The notes below the pieces were generated by a model, which was given only the letters and a program-made list of their open reading frames with translations, ran no database searches and was not told the DNA's origin. Position numbers and translations under genes: made by a program. Of a DNA stretch of 64,000 nucleotides, positions 55,401 to 63,969 are shown one piece after another (within the stretch, counting starts at the first letter, position 1; every line of letters starts with the position of its first letter). The stretch is from Clostridia bacterium (GTDB lineage: Bacteria; Bacillota; Clostridia; UBA1381). The DNA lies in contig JAFRDB010000099.1 in assembly GCA_017404065.1 (NCBI GenBank), positions 19,648 through 83,647 on the forward strand. The letters are read 5' to 3'.

Positions 55401-58400
55401 AGCGCAATATCGTTTGTGACGCGCATGGAGAAGGAAATAGGGCTTAGCCTGCCGGTCAAGAAGATACTCAGCGGCTGCAGTCTTATAGATATAGAGAACG
55501 CGCTCGTTGAGGAGCTGTTCACACGTGACGCTCCGGCGGAGCCGGAGGATACCGCAGCGGAGCCGGCAGGGAAATATCCGCTTACCGAGACGCAGTTCGG
55601 CATTTATTCGGAGTGCATGATGAATCCGGGCGGGACAATGTATAATATCCCGTGCTCCTACCGTATAGACAAGGCGACCGGAGCGGAGCGGCTTTGTGAC
55701 GCGATCGTTAAGGTGATAGACGCGCACAGCGCGGTGAAATGCACAATAGAGCCGGACGAGAACGGAGACATATTCATGATACCGCATGAGGATGCCCCCG
55801 TAAGAATAAAGCATAAGAGCGGCAGCGAGGCTGATGCGGAGGAATATTGGCAGAGCTTTGCGCGTCCGTTCGATATGGCAAAGGAGCTTTACAGGATCAC
55901 CGTCTATGAAACGGATGAATACCTGTATATGATGACAGACTTCCATCATATTATGTTTGACGGGACATCGCTCGGCGTATTCATTGCCGATCTCAATTCC
56001 GTTCTTGCCGGTAATGAGATAGAAAAGGAAAGCAGGACTATATTTGACTTCGCGCTTAGGGAGAAAAAGGCGATGCGGTCCGAGGAGTTTACCGAGGCTA
56101 AGAGCTATTACGACACTCTTATGCAGGGCTCGACAGGCTGTGCCGTTCCCGACCCTGACAGATCGGAGCCGAAGGAAAGAGCAGGGCTTTTGAAAATAAG
56201 CCGTCCGGAGCTTCGCGCAGGCAAGGTAAATGCGTTCTGTGAAAGGAACGGCATTACGCCAAATGCGTTCTTCCTTGCGGTGGCGGGATTGGTGCTGGGT
56301 AAATATGCATACTCGGACGATGTGAGCTTCACGACCATATATAACGGCAGGAGCGATACAGATGCCATGAGCATATTCGGTATGTTCGTAAAGACTCTGC
56401 CTTTGAGGTGCTTCCCGGAGCCGGAAAAGAATACAGTTGAATTTATCCGTGACATGGGTAAGCAGATACTTGCAAATATGTCAAACGATCTGTATTCATT
56501 CGCGAAGATAAGCCGCGCTTATAACCTTTCTGCCGATTATATGATAGTATATCAGGGCGAGGGCTTCGGCGGTGATGTGATAGACGGAAGACCGGCTGTG
56601 CTGAGGACAGGCGGACAGGACAGCGCCAAGTCGGATATTTCGACAGATGTATGGGTAGAGGGCGGCGCATACAGGTTCGAGACCGAGTACCGCGCCGACA
56701 AATACAGCGAGGAATATATAGAAAGATACACGGATGTGCTTGCAGCAGCGGCTAAGAGTATGCTTACCGCCGCAACGCTCGGTGAGGTCGATATAGCGTC
56801 TGATAAGCAGAAGGAGCTTATAGAGAGCTTTAACGATACCGATATGAGCGTTGAGCTGATGAGTATAGACAAGCTGTTTGAGGCGCAGGTAAAGGCTCAT
56901 CCCGACATGACCGCCGTTATCGCAAACGGCGAGAGCCTTACCTACAGAGAGCTAAACAGCCTTGCCAACCGCCTTGCAAACAACCTTATCGGCATGGGTA
57001 TTGCGAGAGAGGCTGTAGTCGGGATCGTCCTTGACAGGACAAAGGAGGTATATATATCCGAATACGGCGTACTTAAGGCGGGCGGAGCGTTCCTGCCGAT
57101 GACGAGCGAATATCCCGATGAAAGAATAGACTTCTGTCTCATTGACGCGGAGTGTCCGTTCGTTATCACCACAGAGAAAATAAAGGCGGAGCGTCCGGAG
57201 CTGTTTGCGGCGGATAAGCCGTACAGGACTCTGACGGTAGAGGAGCTTATATCATGCGGCAGTGAGCATGATCCGAGGCTGGATATCCCGTTGTCCTCGC
57301 TTGCGTACTGCATCTACACCTCCGGCTCTACAGGCAAGCCGAAGGGCGTTATGATAGAGCACGGCAACCTCTCCAACTTCGTTAATGCGAATGAGAAAAA
57401 CGACGAGACAAAGGATCTTGTATATCCGGGAGAGGTAATGCTCGGCATAGCTGCGATATCGTTCGATGTCTCAATTATGGAGAGCTTCATCCCGCTCTGC
57501 AACGGAATGACGGCGTGTATGGCAAATGATGATGAGATACACAATCCCATCATGCTCTGCGAGCTGTTAGAGAGAAACAATGTAACGGTGATGTGCGCAA
57601 CGCCCTCGTTTATCATGAATATTGTGGATATACCGCAGGTGAAGAAGGCGCTTGCGAATATGAAGGCGTTCGATCTGGGCGCGGAGGCGTTCCCGGGCGC
57701 GCTCTATGACAAGCTCCACGCTATCTGCCCCGATGCCTGTATAATAAACGGCTACGGACCGACAGAGACAACTATAAGCTGTATATCAAAGATCATCACA
57801 AGCAGCAGCAATATCACGATAGGCAAGCCCGCCGCGAATGTAAAGGCGTATGTTATGGACAAGGCTTGCCATATAATGCCCGTAGGCGTGAGCGGAGAGC
57901 TTGTGATCTGCGGCAAGGGCGTGGGACGCGGATATATGAATCTGCCTGAAAAGACAGAGGCTGTGTTCTTTGAATATAACGGACAGAGGGCGTACCGCAG
58001 CGGCGACCTTGTGAGATATAACGCCGAGGGCGAGATCGAATTCTTCGGCAGACTCGATAATCAGGTCAAGCTCAGAGGTCTAAGAGTGGAGCTTGACGAG
58101 ATAGAGAACGTAATGAACGAGTTTGACGGCGTTCTTGTGAGCAAGGTCATAGTAAGAAATAACGGCTCTGAGGATTATCTTGCAGGCTTCTTTACCGCGG
58201 AAAAGCCGGTGGATGTTGCGGCTCTTACGGAGTACATGAAGTCAAAGCTTGCGGCGTACATGGTTCCGGCGGCGATACTCGCTCTTGACGAGATGCCGCT
58301 TACCGTAAACGGCAAGATCGACAAGAAACGGCTTCCGGCAACGGAGGTCACTGCCGCGGCAAGGGAGTACACCGCGCCGGAAACCCCCGTTGAAACGGAA

Positions 58401-59801
58401 TTTTGCAATAAGTTTGCTGAAATACTTAATCTTGACAGGGTAGGCGCGCTTGACAACTTCTTTGAGATAGGCGGCACATCGCTTAGCGCTACAAAGGTAG
58501 TTATGTTCGCGCTGACAAAGGGCTATAACATCGTGTATAAGGATGTGTTCGACAATCCGACGCCGAGAGAGCTTGCCGCGTTCATTGAAGGCGGCACGCG
58601 GGTGAATGCCGGAAAGGAGCAGCCTACAGAATACGACTATGCGGATGTGAATACGGCGCTCTCAAAGAATATAATGGAGAATGCAGACAACATAAGACCG
58701 CGCGAGCTGGGTAATATTATCCTTACCGGCGCGACGGGCTTCCTCGGTGTACACATACTCAGATCCTTCCTTGAGGACTATGACGGCAAGGTGTACTGCC
58801 TGATGCGCAGAGGAACCTACGATACCTGCGAAAGACGTCTCATGAATATGCTCATGTACTACTTCGACAACCCGTTTGCAAAGCAGTTCGGTACGCGCGT
58901 ATTCTGCATCGAAGGCGATATAACCGATAAGGAAACGCTGTCGGCGATAAAGGATACGGACGCGGCAACGGTCATCAACTGCGCGGCGTGCGTAAAGCAT
59001 TTTACAAACGATGATATCTTAGACAGAGTAAATGTCGGCGGCGTAAAGAACCTTATAGATGTTTGCGCAGAGAGCGGTAAACGGCTCGTACAGATATCGA
59101 CGACCTCGGTAGCGGGCGAGGGCGGAATCGAGGACGCGGAGCGGCTTATCCACGAGAATGAGCTGTATTTCGGTCAGAGGCTCGATAACGACTATGTTCG
59201 CACAAAGTTCCTGGCGGAGCGGGCTGTTTTGGAGGCGCGCGCCAGGAGAGGGCTTGACGGTATGGTAATAAGAGTCGGCAACCTTATGAGCAGGCTTTCC
59301 GACGGCGAGTTCCAGATAAACTATATCACAAACGGCTTCATGCGCTCACTGAAGGCGTACAAGAATTTAGGTATGTTCCCGATAACCGCGCTTGAAGCTC
59401 CGGCGGAATTCTCTCCGATAGACTCGACCGCGGGCGCGATACTTGCGCTTACGGCAAGCGAGAGCGAATTCTGCGTATTCCATGCGTATAACGACCACAT
59501 AATAAACATGGCAGATGTCATATACGCGATGAAGGATTACGGCTTCGATATAGAGATAGTGAGCGAGGAAAGATTCTCCGAGGCTCTCTCTGAGGCGGCA
59601 AAGGACGAGAGCATGGCGGACGCGGTGCTGGGTCTTGTAGCTTATGATTCAGGCAGCGAGGACGCTGTGATAGCGCTGGGTTCGGATAACCGATTCACAA
59701 AGAATGTACTCTACCGTCTCCGATACAAGTGGCCGATAACGGATAATAAGTATCTTGCAAACGCCATAGAAGCTTTGGATACACTGAGCTTCTTTGAATA
59801 A
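52494..59801 (+). CDS. Two-module non-ribosomal peptide synthetase, C-A-T-C-A-T-R
   Basis: 2435 residues. C1: about 1-430, HHLIFDG at 128. A1: about 440-930, LTYGELD at 461, YTSGSTG at 583, YGPTE at 714. T1: Ser about 965 in NIGLTSLSA. C2: about 1027-1460, HHIMFDG at 1150. A2: about 1465-1960, YTSGSTG at 1606, YGPTETT at 1753. T2: Ser about 1993 in IGGTSLSA. R: about 2070-2435, NADPH site TGATGFLG at 2077, YVRTK at 2232. The first C domain means that the first amino acid is probably N-acylated; the R domain releases the chain by reduction, to an aldehyde or on to the alcohol. Estimated A codes (read by eye): A1 DALFSGCIFK, A2 DVMCDGGISK; neither maps safely to an amino acid. Known gut clostridial relatives make peptide aldehydes and pyrazinones. 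The Sfp-type activating enzyme is not in the window. Confidence 0.95.
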   Translation: MKKQIRLMPSQLGLYSDCMNDDTSTLYNLPFLGRLGKGVDTERFAESIRSVLLAHPVLGARLGLNDAGEPVFVIDDDDCAELVIKELGTEEFEALRGKLVRRFDLGSDRLSRFEIYKTPDGDYCFYDIHHLIFDGSAGQILAREISEAYNGKTIMPEEYDIAAVSEDTYAARESDAFLEAKEYFEALLGGCEPDCLPARDVYSDTPRQGYFSKDFSIDADAFSRLRKELGISTTSFFTTVFGFLIARYNYSNESVISTIFSNRNEQNKNTYCYLVKMLPFVTQLDGRDSIKEFLKEQCDQLMSSREKCIYDFSDAAKDHGVTSAINFAYQGYLHDYEIAAGLDIETERIYDEAHIERTELIFELCDKGQGSYQVEISYRADSYSEGLISLMADAYVKLVNDFLTKSSLSETELADSRAYEVTESFNRTEYDYGELKTVVRLFREKAKENPDNTAVVSGGTSLTYGELDRITDNLALQLRKNGVDRESVVGILIDRSEYMAICALGALKACGAYLPLDPTYPPERLNLMMKDSGARVLISTPELSPVIDESFDGLRLMTESIKTLPECDEALPEPQPEDLLIMLYTSGSTGVPKGVMLEQGNLAMFCAWARRFYKMDKNARVAAYASFGFDACMLDMYPTLTAGGTLYIIPEEMRLDILGIQEYFNANGITHAFMTTQLGRQFAMLDGTKTLKELSVGGEKLVPLDVPPYELYNCYGPTECTIFITIFRVAEKMKDIPIGRATDNVRLYVVDKNGKLLPPGAAGELWIAGPQVARGYLNRPEKTAEAFTENPFSSDERYGRVYHTGDVVRYLCDGNIQFIGRRDAQVKIRGFRIELTEVEEVIRRYPGIKDATVAAYDNPAGGKFIAAYICSDEQVDIEAMNSFIREEKPPYMVPAVTMQIDAIPYNQNLKVNKRALPKPELTSAPESGGASDRPMTKLEERLAELAEAAAGIKITDVSSPLINIGLTSLSAISFVTRMEKEIGLSLPVKKILSGCSLIDIENALVEELFTRDAPAEPEDTAAEPAGKYPLTETQFGIYSECMMNPGGTMYNIPCSYRIDKATGAERLCDAIVKVIDAHSAVKCTIEPDENGDIFMIPHEDAPVRIKHKSGSEADAEEYWQSFARPFDMAKELYRITVYETDEYLYMMTDFHHIMFDGTSLGVFIADLNSVLAGNEIEKESRTIFDFALREKKAMRSEEFTEAKSYYDTLMQGSTGCAVPDPDRSEPKERAGLLKISRPELRAGKVNAFCERNGITPNAFFLAVAGLVLGKYAYSDDVSFTTIYNGRSDTDAMSIFGMFVKTLPLRCFPEPEKNTVEFIRDMGKQILANMSNDLYSFAKISRAYNLSADYMIVYQGEGFGGDVIDGRPAVLRTGGQDSAKSDISTDVWVEGGAYRFETEYRADKYSEEYIERYTDVLAAAAKSMLTAATLGEVDIASDKQKELIESFNDTDMSVELMSIDKLFEAQVKAHPDMTAVIANGESLTYRELNSLANRLANNLIGMGIAREAVVGIVLDRTKEVYISEYGVLKAGGAFLPMTSEYPDERIDFCLIDAECPFVITTEKIKAERPELFAADKPYRTLTVEELISCGSEHDPRLDIPLSSLAYCIYTSGSTGKPKGVMIEHGNLSNFVNANEKNDETKDLVYPGEVMLGIAAISFDVSIMESFIPLCNGMTACMANDDEIHNPIMLCELLERNNVTVMCATPSFIMNIVDIPQVKKALANMKAFDLGAEAFPGALYDKLHAICPDACIINGYGPTETTISCISKIITSSSNITIGKPAANVKAYVMDKACHIMPVGVSGELVICGKGVGRGYMNLPEKTEAVFFEYNGQRAYRSGDLVRYNAEGEIEFFGRLDNQVKLRGLRVELDEIENVMNEFDGVLVSKVIVRNNGSEDYLAGFFTAEKPVDVAALTEYMKSKLAAYMVPAAILALDEMPLTVNGKIDKKRLPATEVTAAAREYTAPETPVETEFCNKFAEILNLDRVGALDNFFEIGGTSLSATKVVMFALTKGYNIVYKDVFDNPTPRELAAFIEGGTRVNAGKEQPTEYDYADVNTALSKNIMENADNIRPRELGNIILTGATGFLGVHILRSFLEDYDGKVYCLMRRGTYDTCERRLMNMLMYYFDNPFAKQFGTRVFCIEGDITDKETLSAIKDTDAATVINCAACVKHFTNDDILDRVNVGGVKNLIDVCAESGKRLVQISTTSVAGEGGIEDAERLIHENELYFGQRLDNDYVRTKFLAERAVLEARARRGLDGMVIRVGNLMSRLSDGEFQINYITNGFMRSLKAYKNLGMFPITALEAPAEFSPIDSTAGAILALTASESEFCVFHAYNDHIINMADVIYAMKDYGFDIEIVSEERFSEALSEAAKDESMADAVLGLVAYDSGSEDAVIALGSDNRFTKNVLYRLRYKWPITDNKYLANAIEALDTLSFFE

Positions 59802-59813
59802 AAGGTATCGGAT

Positions 59814-61550
59814 ATGCTTAAACGAAACGAACAACTTATAAAAACCAAGCTGCTGCAGTATCTTTTTCCGTCGGTAATGATGACGCTTGCCTTGCAGGTG
59901 GGCAACATCGTTGACACTATGCTTGTCGGAAACATACTCGGTACGGACGCTATGTCCGCTGTTCAGATCGGCGGAACGATATTGCTGTTTATTCAGATGC
60001 CGGGCTATATGCTCGGCATCGGCGGGAGCATCGCGGCGGGGAACCTGCTCGGTAAGCGTGACCGTGAGGGCGCGTCAAAGCTGTTTTCCGCAACGATCGC
60101 CGCAACGATAATATCGGGCATAGTGTTTATGCTTATGTCCCTGTTCTCGCGGCAGTTCGCGCTGCTGCTTGCAGGCAGCAACTCGCTGACAAAGGATGTT
60201 GCGGGTGTGATCCGCGTCACCTTCATCGGCGCGCCGGTCATAGGCATAGCGCTGCAGATGATGAATTATATGGCAGTGGACAACAACCCGTCGCTTGCGA
60301 CCTGGTATGTTGTGCTCTCGAACATCGTAAACCTTATAGCGGATTATCTGCTGCTGAAATATACGCCTCTCGGCACAGCGGGCGCAGTTTGGTCAACGAT
60401 CATAGGCTATACCGCAGCGCTTGTCGTGCTGATACCGTATATCCGTTCACCTAAGCGGATGCTGTCGCTTGTAAACCCGTTTGGCGGCACCATGGGTGTT
60501 TTCAGGCTTGCCGTGATAACCGGCGTGCCGTCGCTCCTGTCGATATTATGCGAGATGATACGCAACTGGGCGATGAATATAATCATAATCCGCTCGGCGG
60601 GAGAGAGCGCGGTCGCGGTATATACGGTCTGTCTTAACCTTGTGATGATCTGCGAGCTGTTCCTCGGCGGCATAATCGGAACGATGGGAACGATAGGCGG
60701 CGTTGTTTACGGCGAAAAGGACTATTTCGGCATGAGGAGCCTGAGCAAAAATATTGCCGCTTACAGCTATATCATGCTCGGCGTGCTTATGGCGCTACTT
60801 CTGATATTCACAAGACAGGCGGCGGCAATGTTCGGCATTCGGGACGGCGAGCTTATGGATATGACGATAACAGCGCTCAGGATATTCGTGTTCTGTCTGC
60901 CGTTCTATGTGTTCAGCCGGTTCATGTCAATATATTATCAGACTACAGAGAAGACAGGACTTTCAAATCTCATAACGGTCCTTGTCTACTGCGTTGCGCT
61001 GCTGCCTTGCGCCGTTATAGCCGTAGTGATAGCAAAGGCGATGGGCTGGAGCTGCATTAACGCCGTAATGGCGGCGTTCATCATCGGCCAGGGACTCACT
61101 GCCGTTATTGTTATCCTCATCGTTAGGCTGAGGTACAGAAGCGACCTTTTGATGCTGCCGGAGAATGACGAGGAGGTCCTTGACTTTTCCGTAAAGCCGG
61201 AGATCGGCGAGGCGGTAAAGGTGCCCAGAGAGATAAAGCAATTCTGCAAGGGCAGGATAGATGCGGCAAAGGCGAACCAGATAGCGGTAGCAGCCGAGGA
61301 GATGACGGTAAATATCATAAAGCATGGCGGCAGGGATGTACAGAGCATAGACATAATGCTCTGTATAACGGATGACACTGTAATGCTCCGCACCCGTGAC
61401 GCGGGCATACCGTTTGACCCGACCGATTATACTATTGACCATGAGGATTTTGAAATAGGCGGGATAGAGGTCATAAAGAGCATCACCGACAGGATAATAT
61501 ATATGAGGATGCTGGATTTCAATAATACCACGATAGAGATAGATAAATAA
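59814..61550 (+). CDS. MATE efflux transporter fused to an RsbW/SpoIIAB-like ATPase domain
   Basis: 578 residues. Residues about 10-445 are a MATE exporter with twelve hydrophobic helices (PSVMMTLALQVGNIVDTMLVGN; AVDNNPSLATWYVVLSNIVNLIADYLLL; LSNLITVLVYCVALLP). After a linker, residues about 455-578 are a GHKL ATPase of the anti-sigma-factor kinase type: AVAAEEMTVNIIKHGG (N box, about 494) and RTRDAGIPFDP (G1 box, about 528). MATE proteins normally end after helix 12. It starts 12 bases after the NRPS stop, so it probably exports the NRPS product, with the ATPase domain sensing or controlling the STAS protein encoded next. Confidence 0.92.
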   Translation: MLKRNEQLIKTKLLQYLFPSVMMTLALQVGNIVDTMLVGNILGTDAMSAVQIGGTILLFIQMPGYMLGIGGSIAAGNLLGKRDREGASKLFSATIAATIISGIVFMLMSLFSRQFALLLAGSNSLTKDVAGVIRVTFIGAPVIGIALQMMNYMAVDNNPSLATWYVVLSNIVNLIADYLLLKYTPLGTAGAVWSTIIGYTAALVVLIPYIRSPKRMLSLVNPFGGTMGVFRLAVITGVPSLLSILCEMIRNWAMNIIIIRSAGESAVAVYTVCLNLVMICELFLGGIIGTMGTIGGVVYGEKDYFGMRSLSKNIAAYSYIMLGVLMALLLIFTRQAAAMFGIRDGELMDMTITALRIFVFCLPFYVFSRFMSIYYQTTEKTGLSNLITVLVYCVALLPCAVIAVVIAKAMGWSCINAVMAAFIIGQGLTAVIVILIVRLRYRSDLLMLPENDEEVLDFSVKPEIGEAVKVPREIKQFCKGRIDAAKANQIAVAAEEMTVNIIKHGGRDVQSIDIMLCITDDTVMLRTRDAGIPFDPTDYTIDHEDFEIGGIEVIKSITDRIIYMRMLDFNNTTIEIDK

Positions 61551-61569
61551 TTTTAAGGAGGTCACGAAT

Positions 61570-61860
61570 ATGACAATAGAAAAGACGATCAACGGAACAG
61601 AGGCAGTATTTAAGCTTAACGGCTGGCTGGACACACAGACCTCGCCGCAGCTCGGCAGAGCGCTTGACGAACTGGATGGCGACGTTACGTCGCTGGTGCT
61701 GGATCTTGAAACGCTTGAATATATTTCATCAGCCGGACTCAGACAGGTCGTAGCGGCGCATAAGAAGATGAATGGCGAGCTGACTGTGATAAATGTATCA
61801 GCTGAGATACTCGATGTGTTTAAAATGACCGGCTTTGACAAGAAGCTTAACATAAAATGA
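61570..61860 (+). CDS. STAS-domain anti-sigma factor antagonist (RsbV/SpoIIAA-like)
   Basis: 96 residues, a complete single STAS domain. FKLNGWLDTQTSPQLGRALDELD and SLVLDLETLEYISSAGLRQVVAAHKKM; Ser53 or Ser54 of SSAGLR is the likely phosphorylation site. In partner switching the phosphorylated form is idle and the dephosphorylated form binds the kinase. AAGGAGGT ribosome binding site. The neighbours supply both a kinase-type domain (fused to the exporter, and at the end of the next protein) and a PP2C phosphatase. Confidence 0.95.
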   Translation: MTIEKTINGTEAVFKLNGWLDTQTSPQLGRALDELDGDVTSLVLDLETLEYISSAGLRQVVAAHKKMNGELTVINVSAEILDVFKMTGFDKKLNIK

Positions 61861-63788
61861 AAAAGTCGCTTTTAAAGCAGATAATCGGTATATTCCTTAT
61901 AGCGATATTCATTGCTGTCAGCATTGAGTGCATAGTAAGCTGGGCATTCTATAACAGTTATACTCAGAACCGAAGCAAACAACAGGCATTAAACGGCATC
62001 AAGCTTGCCGAATCGCTGCTCGATGATCCGGCTGAGATGGAATCTCCCGAGGTCAACAAGGATTACTTTAAAAACAGGGATATCCTTCGCAAGGTGTGCA
62101 AAAGCTTTCATTTAAAGTATATGTACATTAAAAAACCGAATGCAAGCGGAGATCAGGGAATTTTCATATATACTGTTGCATCCGACCCCGAGGAGGATGA
62201 AGATGTAAGGGAAAGCCATCCTTTCGGAACGATGGCAATAAGAAAATTTAATGAATCTGAGCTTGAAGCTCTCAATGGCAGCGAGAACGCTCCGTTATGG
62301 TTTGAGAACAACGGCTACGGAAGCGTGTATTCGTATGTATATCCGGTCAAGGATGATAACGGGAATGTCGTGGCTCTGATAGGCGCGGATTATGAGTCTG
62401 ATGACGTGGACGGAAAGATGATAGAAAGTATTCTGAGTATAGTTCTTTCCACCGCCGTAACACTGCTTATCGTGCTCGGAGTGCTGCTGATCATCATTAA
62501 CCGAAGGGCTTTGGAGCCTTTAGGGCGTATATCGGTAAGCATGAACAGCTTTGCAAGGGATAAGAAGCAGCCTGAGCCGCTTGGCATTAAGTCTCACGAT
62601 GAGATACGCGATATCGCAGACGCGTATGAGAATATGTCGCGGGATATATTGAGCTATATAGGGGATATAGAGAAAATGACCGAGGAGCGTATGCAGGAGG
62701 GCGTGCAGATGGATGTTGCAAGGCGCATCCAGAGCGGAATGGTCCCCACCGATTTCAGATTGGAAGAGGTCAATTATAATGCGGCGGCACACGCGCACCC
62801 TGCAAAGGCGGTCGGCGGTGATTTTTATGACTGCTTCGATTCTGATGACGGCGTTTGCATAGTTATGGGAGATGTGTCCGGCAAGGGAATAAGCGCGGCG
62901 CTGTTTATGGCTATGACAAAGACCATGATACGCGAAAAGCTAAGAGCTGGCATGAGCCCCTCTGAGGCGCTCAATACCGCTAACGATGAGCTGTGCGCTG
63001 CAAATCCGGAAGGAATGTTTGCGACAGTGTTCGCGGCGGTGCTCGACACCTGTACAGGCGAGCTGCGTTATGCGAATGCCGGACATACAAGACCTGTTAT
63101 CATCAAGAACCGTAAGGGCGAGATCATAAAGCCTGACGCGGGCATAGCCCTGGGCTTATTTGAGAACGCGGGAATAATAGATGAGGTTCTGATGCTTGAT
63201 AAGGGCGACGGGATATTCCTCTATACCGACGGCGTTACAGAGGCGGTAAACAGCAGGAATGAGTTTTACGGCGAAAAACGGTTGACAGATGCTTTAGCAG
63301 CAGACAATGCCGCTGATACGGTCGATACGGTGCTTAGTTCCGTGAGAGAATTTACAAACGGCTGCGAGCAGTTTGATGACCTCACCGTGCTTGCGGTATA
63401 TAGCTGTGCCGAGACAGCGAAGCTGAGCATAAAGCCGACACAGGATGCGATGGATGAGATAAAGAGCATTATATTTAAGGCCGCATCCGGTAGCAGCATG
63501 AAGCTCAAGATCATCCTTGCCTGCGAGGAGATACTCACAAATATAGTAAGCTATTCCGGCGCTGATCAGCTTGATTTTCTTTGTGTGAAATCGGATGACA
63601 GGCTCGTGATAAGGTTTTCCGATAACGGCTGTAGCTTTGACCCGGTAAATGTCGAGGCTCAGGAAAAGGAGTTTGAGGGGTTAGATTCCGGCGGCATGGG
63701 TATAGGGCTTGTAAAACAGATAACAGAAAAGCTGACATACCGGAGAATAGGGGAGAAAAATATTCTCAGAATGGTATTTAAGCTATAA
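61857..63788 (+). CDS. Membrane PP2C phosphatase (RsbU/SpoIIE-like) with C-terminal ATPase domain
   Basis: 643 residues. Helix 1 about 8-29, an extracytoplasmic sensor-like domain (about 30-190, with YVYPVKDDNGNVVALIGADYES at its end, Cache-like), helix 2 about 193-217, HAMP-like linker (about 218-275), PP2C domain about 290-520 with GGDFYDCF, MGDVSGKGISAALFMAM, NAGHTRPVII and FDDLTVLAV (metal Asp residues kept), and a GHKL ATPase domain about 530-643 (ACEEILTNIVSYSG, SDNGCSFDP, GGMGIGLVKQITE). It would dephosphorylate the STAS protein in answer to an outside signal. Overlaps the STAS gene by four bases. Confidence 0.95.
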   Translation: MKKSLLKQIIGIFLIAIFIAVSIECIVSWAFYNSYTQNRSKQQALNGIKLAESLLDDPAEMESPEVNKDYFKNRDILRKVCKSFHLKYMYIKKPNASGDQGIFIYTVASDPEEDEDVRESHPFGTMAIRKFNESELEALNGSENAPLWFENNGYGSVYSYVYPVKDDNGNVVALIGADYESDDVDGKMIESILSIVLSTAVTLLIVLGVLLIIINRRALEPLGRISVSMNSFARDKKQPEPLGIKSHDEIRDIADAYENMSRDILSYIGDIEKMTEERMQEGVQMDVARRIQSGMVPTDFRLEEVNYNAAAHAHPAKAVGGDFYDCFDSDDGVCIVMGDVSGKGISAALFMAMTKTMIREKLRAGMSPSEALNTANDELCAANPEGMFATVFAAVLDTCTGELRYANAGHTRPVIIKNRKGEIIKPDAGIALGLFENAGIIDEVLMLDKGDGIFLYTDGVTEAVNSRNEFYGEKRLTDALAADNAADTVDTVLSSVREFTNGCEQFDDLTVLAVYSCAETAKLSIKPTQDAMDEIKSIIFKAASGSSMKLKIILACEEILTNIVSYSGADQLDFLCVKSDDRLVIRFSDNGCSFDPVNVEAQEKEFEGLDSGGMGIGLVKQITEKLTYRRIGEKNILRMVFKL

Positions 63789-63890
63789 TAGTAATTTCAG
63801 TTTATCGGACTCCCTCCGTCAGCCCTTACGGGCTGCCACCTCCCTTGCAACTACTCTACTCTTCCCCCCAAGAATGGGGGGTCAGGGGGG
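63789..63890. repeat. Dispersed GC-rich intergenic repeat, copy 6
   Basis: Begins right after the phosphatase stop with TAATTTCAGTTTATCGGACTCCCTCCGTCAG, matching the minus-strand reading of the right end of the copy at 17139-17318 (TAAATTTCAGTTTGTCGGACTCCCTCAGTCA). It has a CCCTTACGGG hairpin and CCCCCCAAGAATGGGGGG. The right end is not clear. Confidence 0.7.
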
Positions 63891-63914
63891 TTGATATGCC
63901 GTCAGGCATTTTTT
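63891..63914 (+). terminator. Small terminator after the NRPS operon
   Basis: ATGCC/GGCAT stem with loop GTCA followed by a T-run at 63909-63915. The stem is short (five pairs), so termination may be partial or helped by the GC-rich repeat just before it. Confidence 0.6.
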
Positions 63915-63940
63915 TACTTTATAAGAAATTGCTCAAATCC

Positions 63941-63969
63941 TTGCCAAGTGAAACAATATGTGATATAAT
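63941..63969 (+). promoter_or_regulatory. Sigma-A promoter for a gene beyond the window
   Basis: TTGCCA (63941-63946), 17-base spacer, TATAAT (63964-63969) with TGA before it. It points toward the window edge; no start codon with a ribosome binding site is seen in the last 30 bases. Confidence 0.7.

Noticed and set aside
61570..63788. Ordinary rsb/spoIIA sigma-factor operon
   Set aside because: No sigma factor gene is adjacent and the kinase-type domains are fused to an exporter and to the phosphatase.
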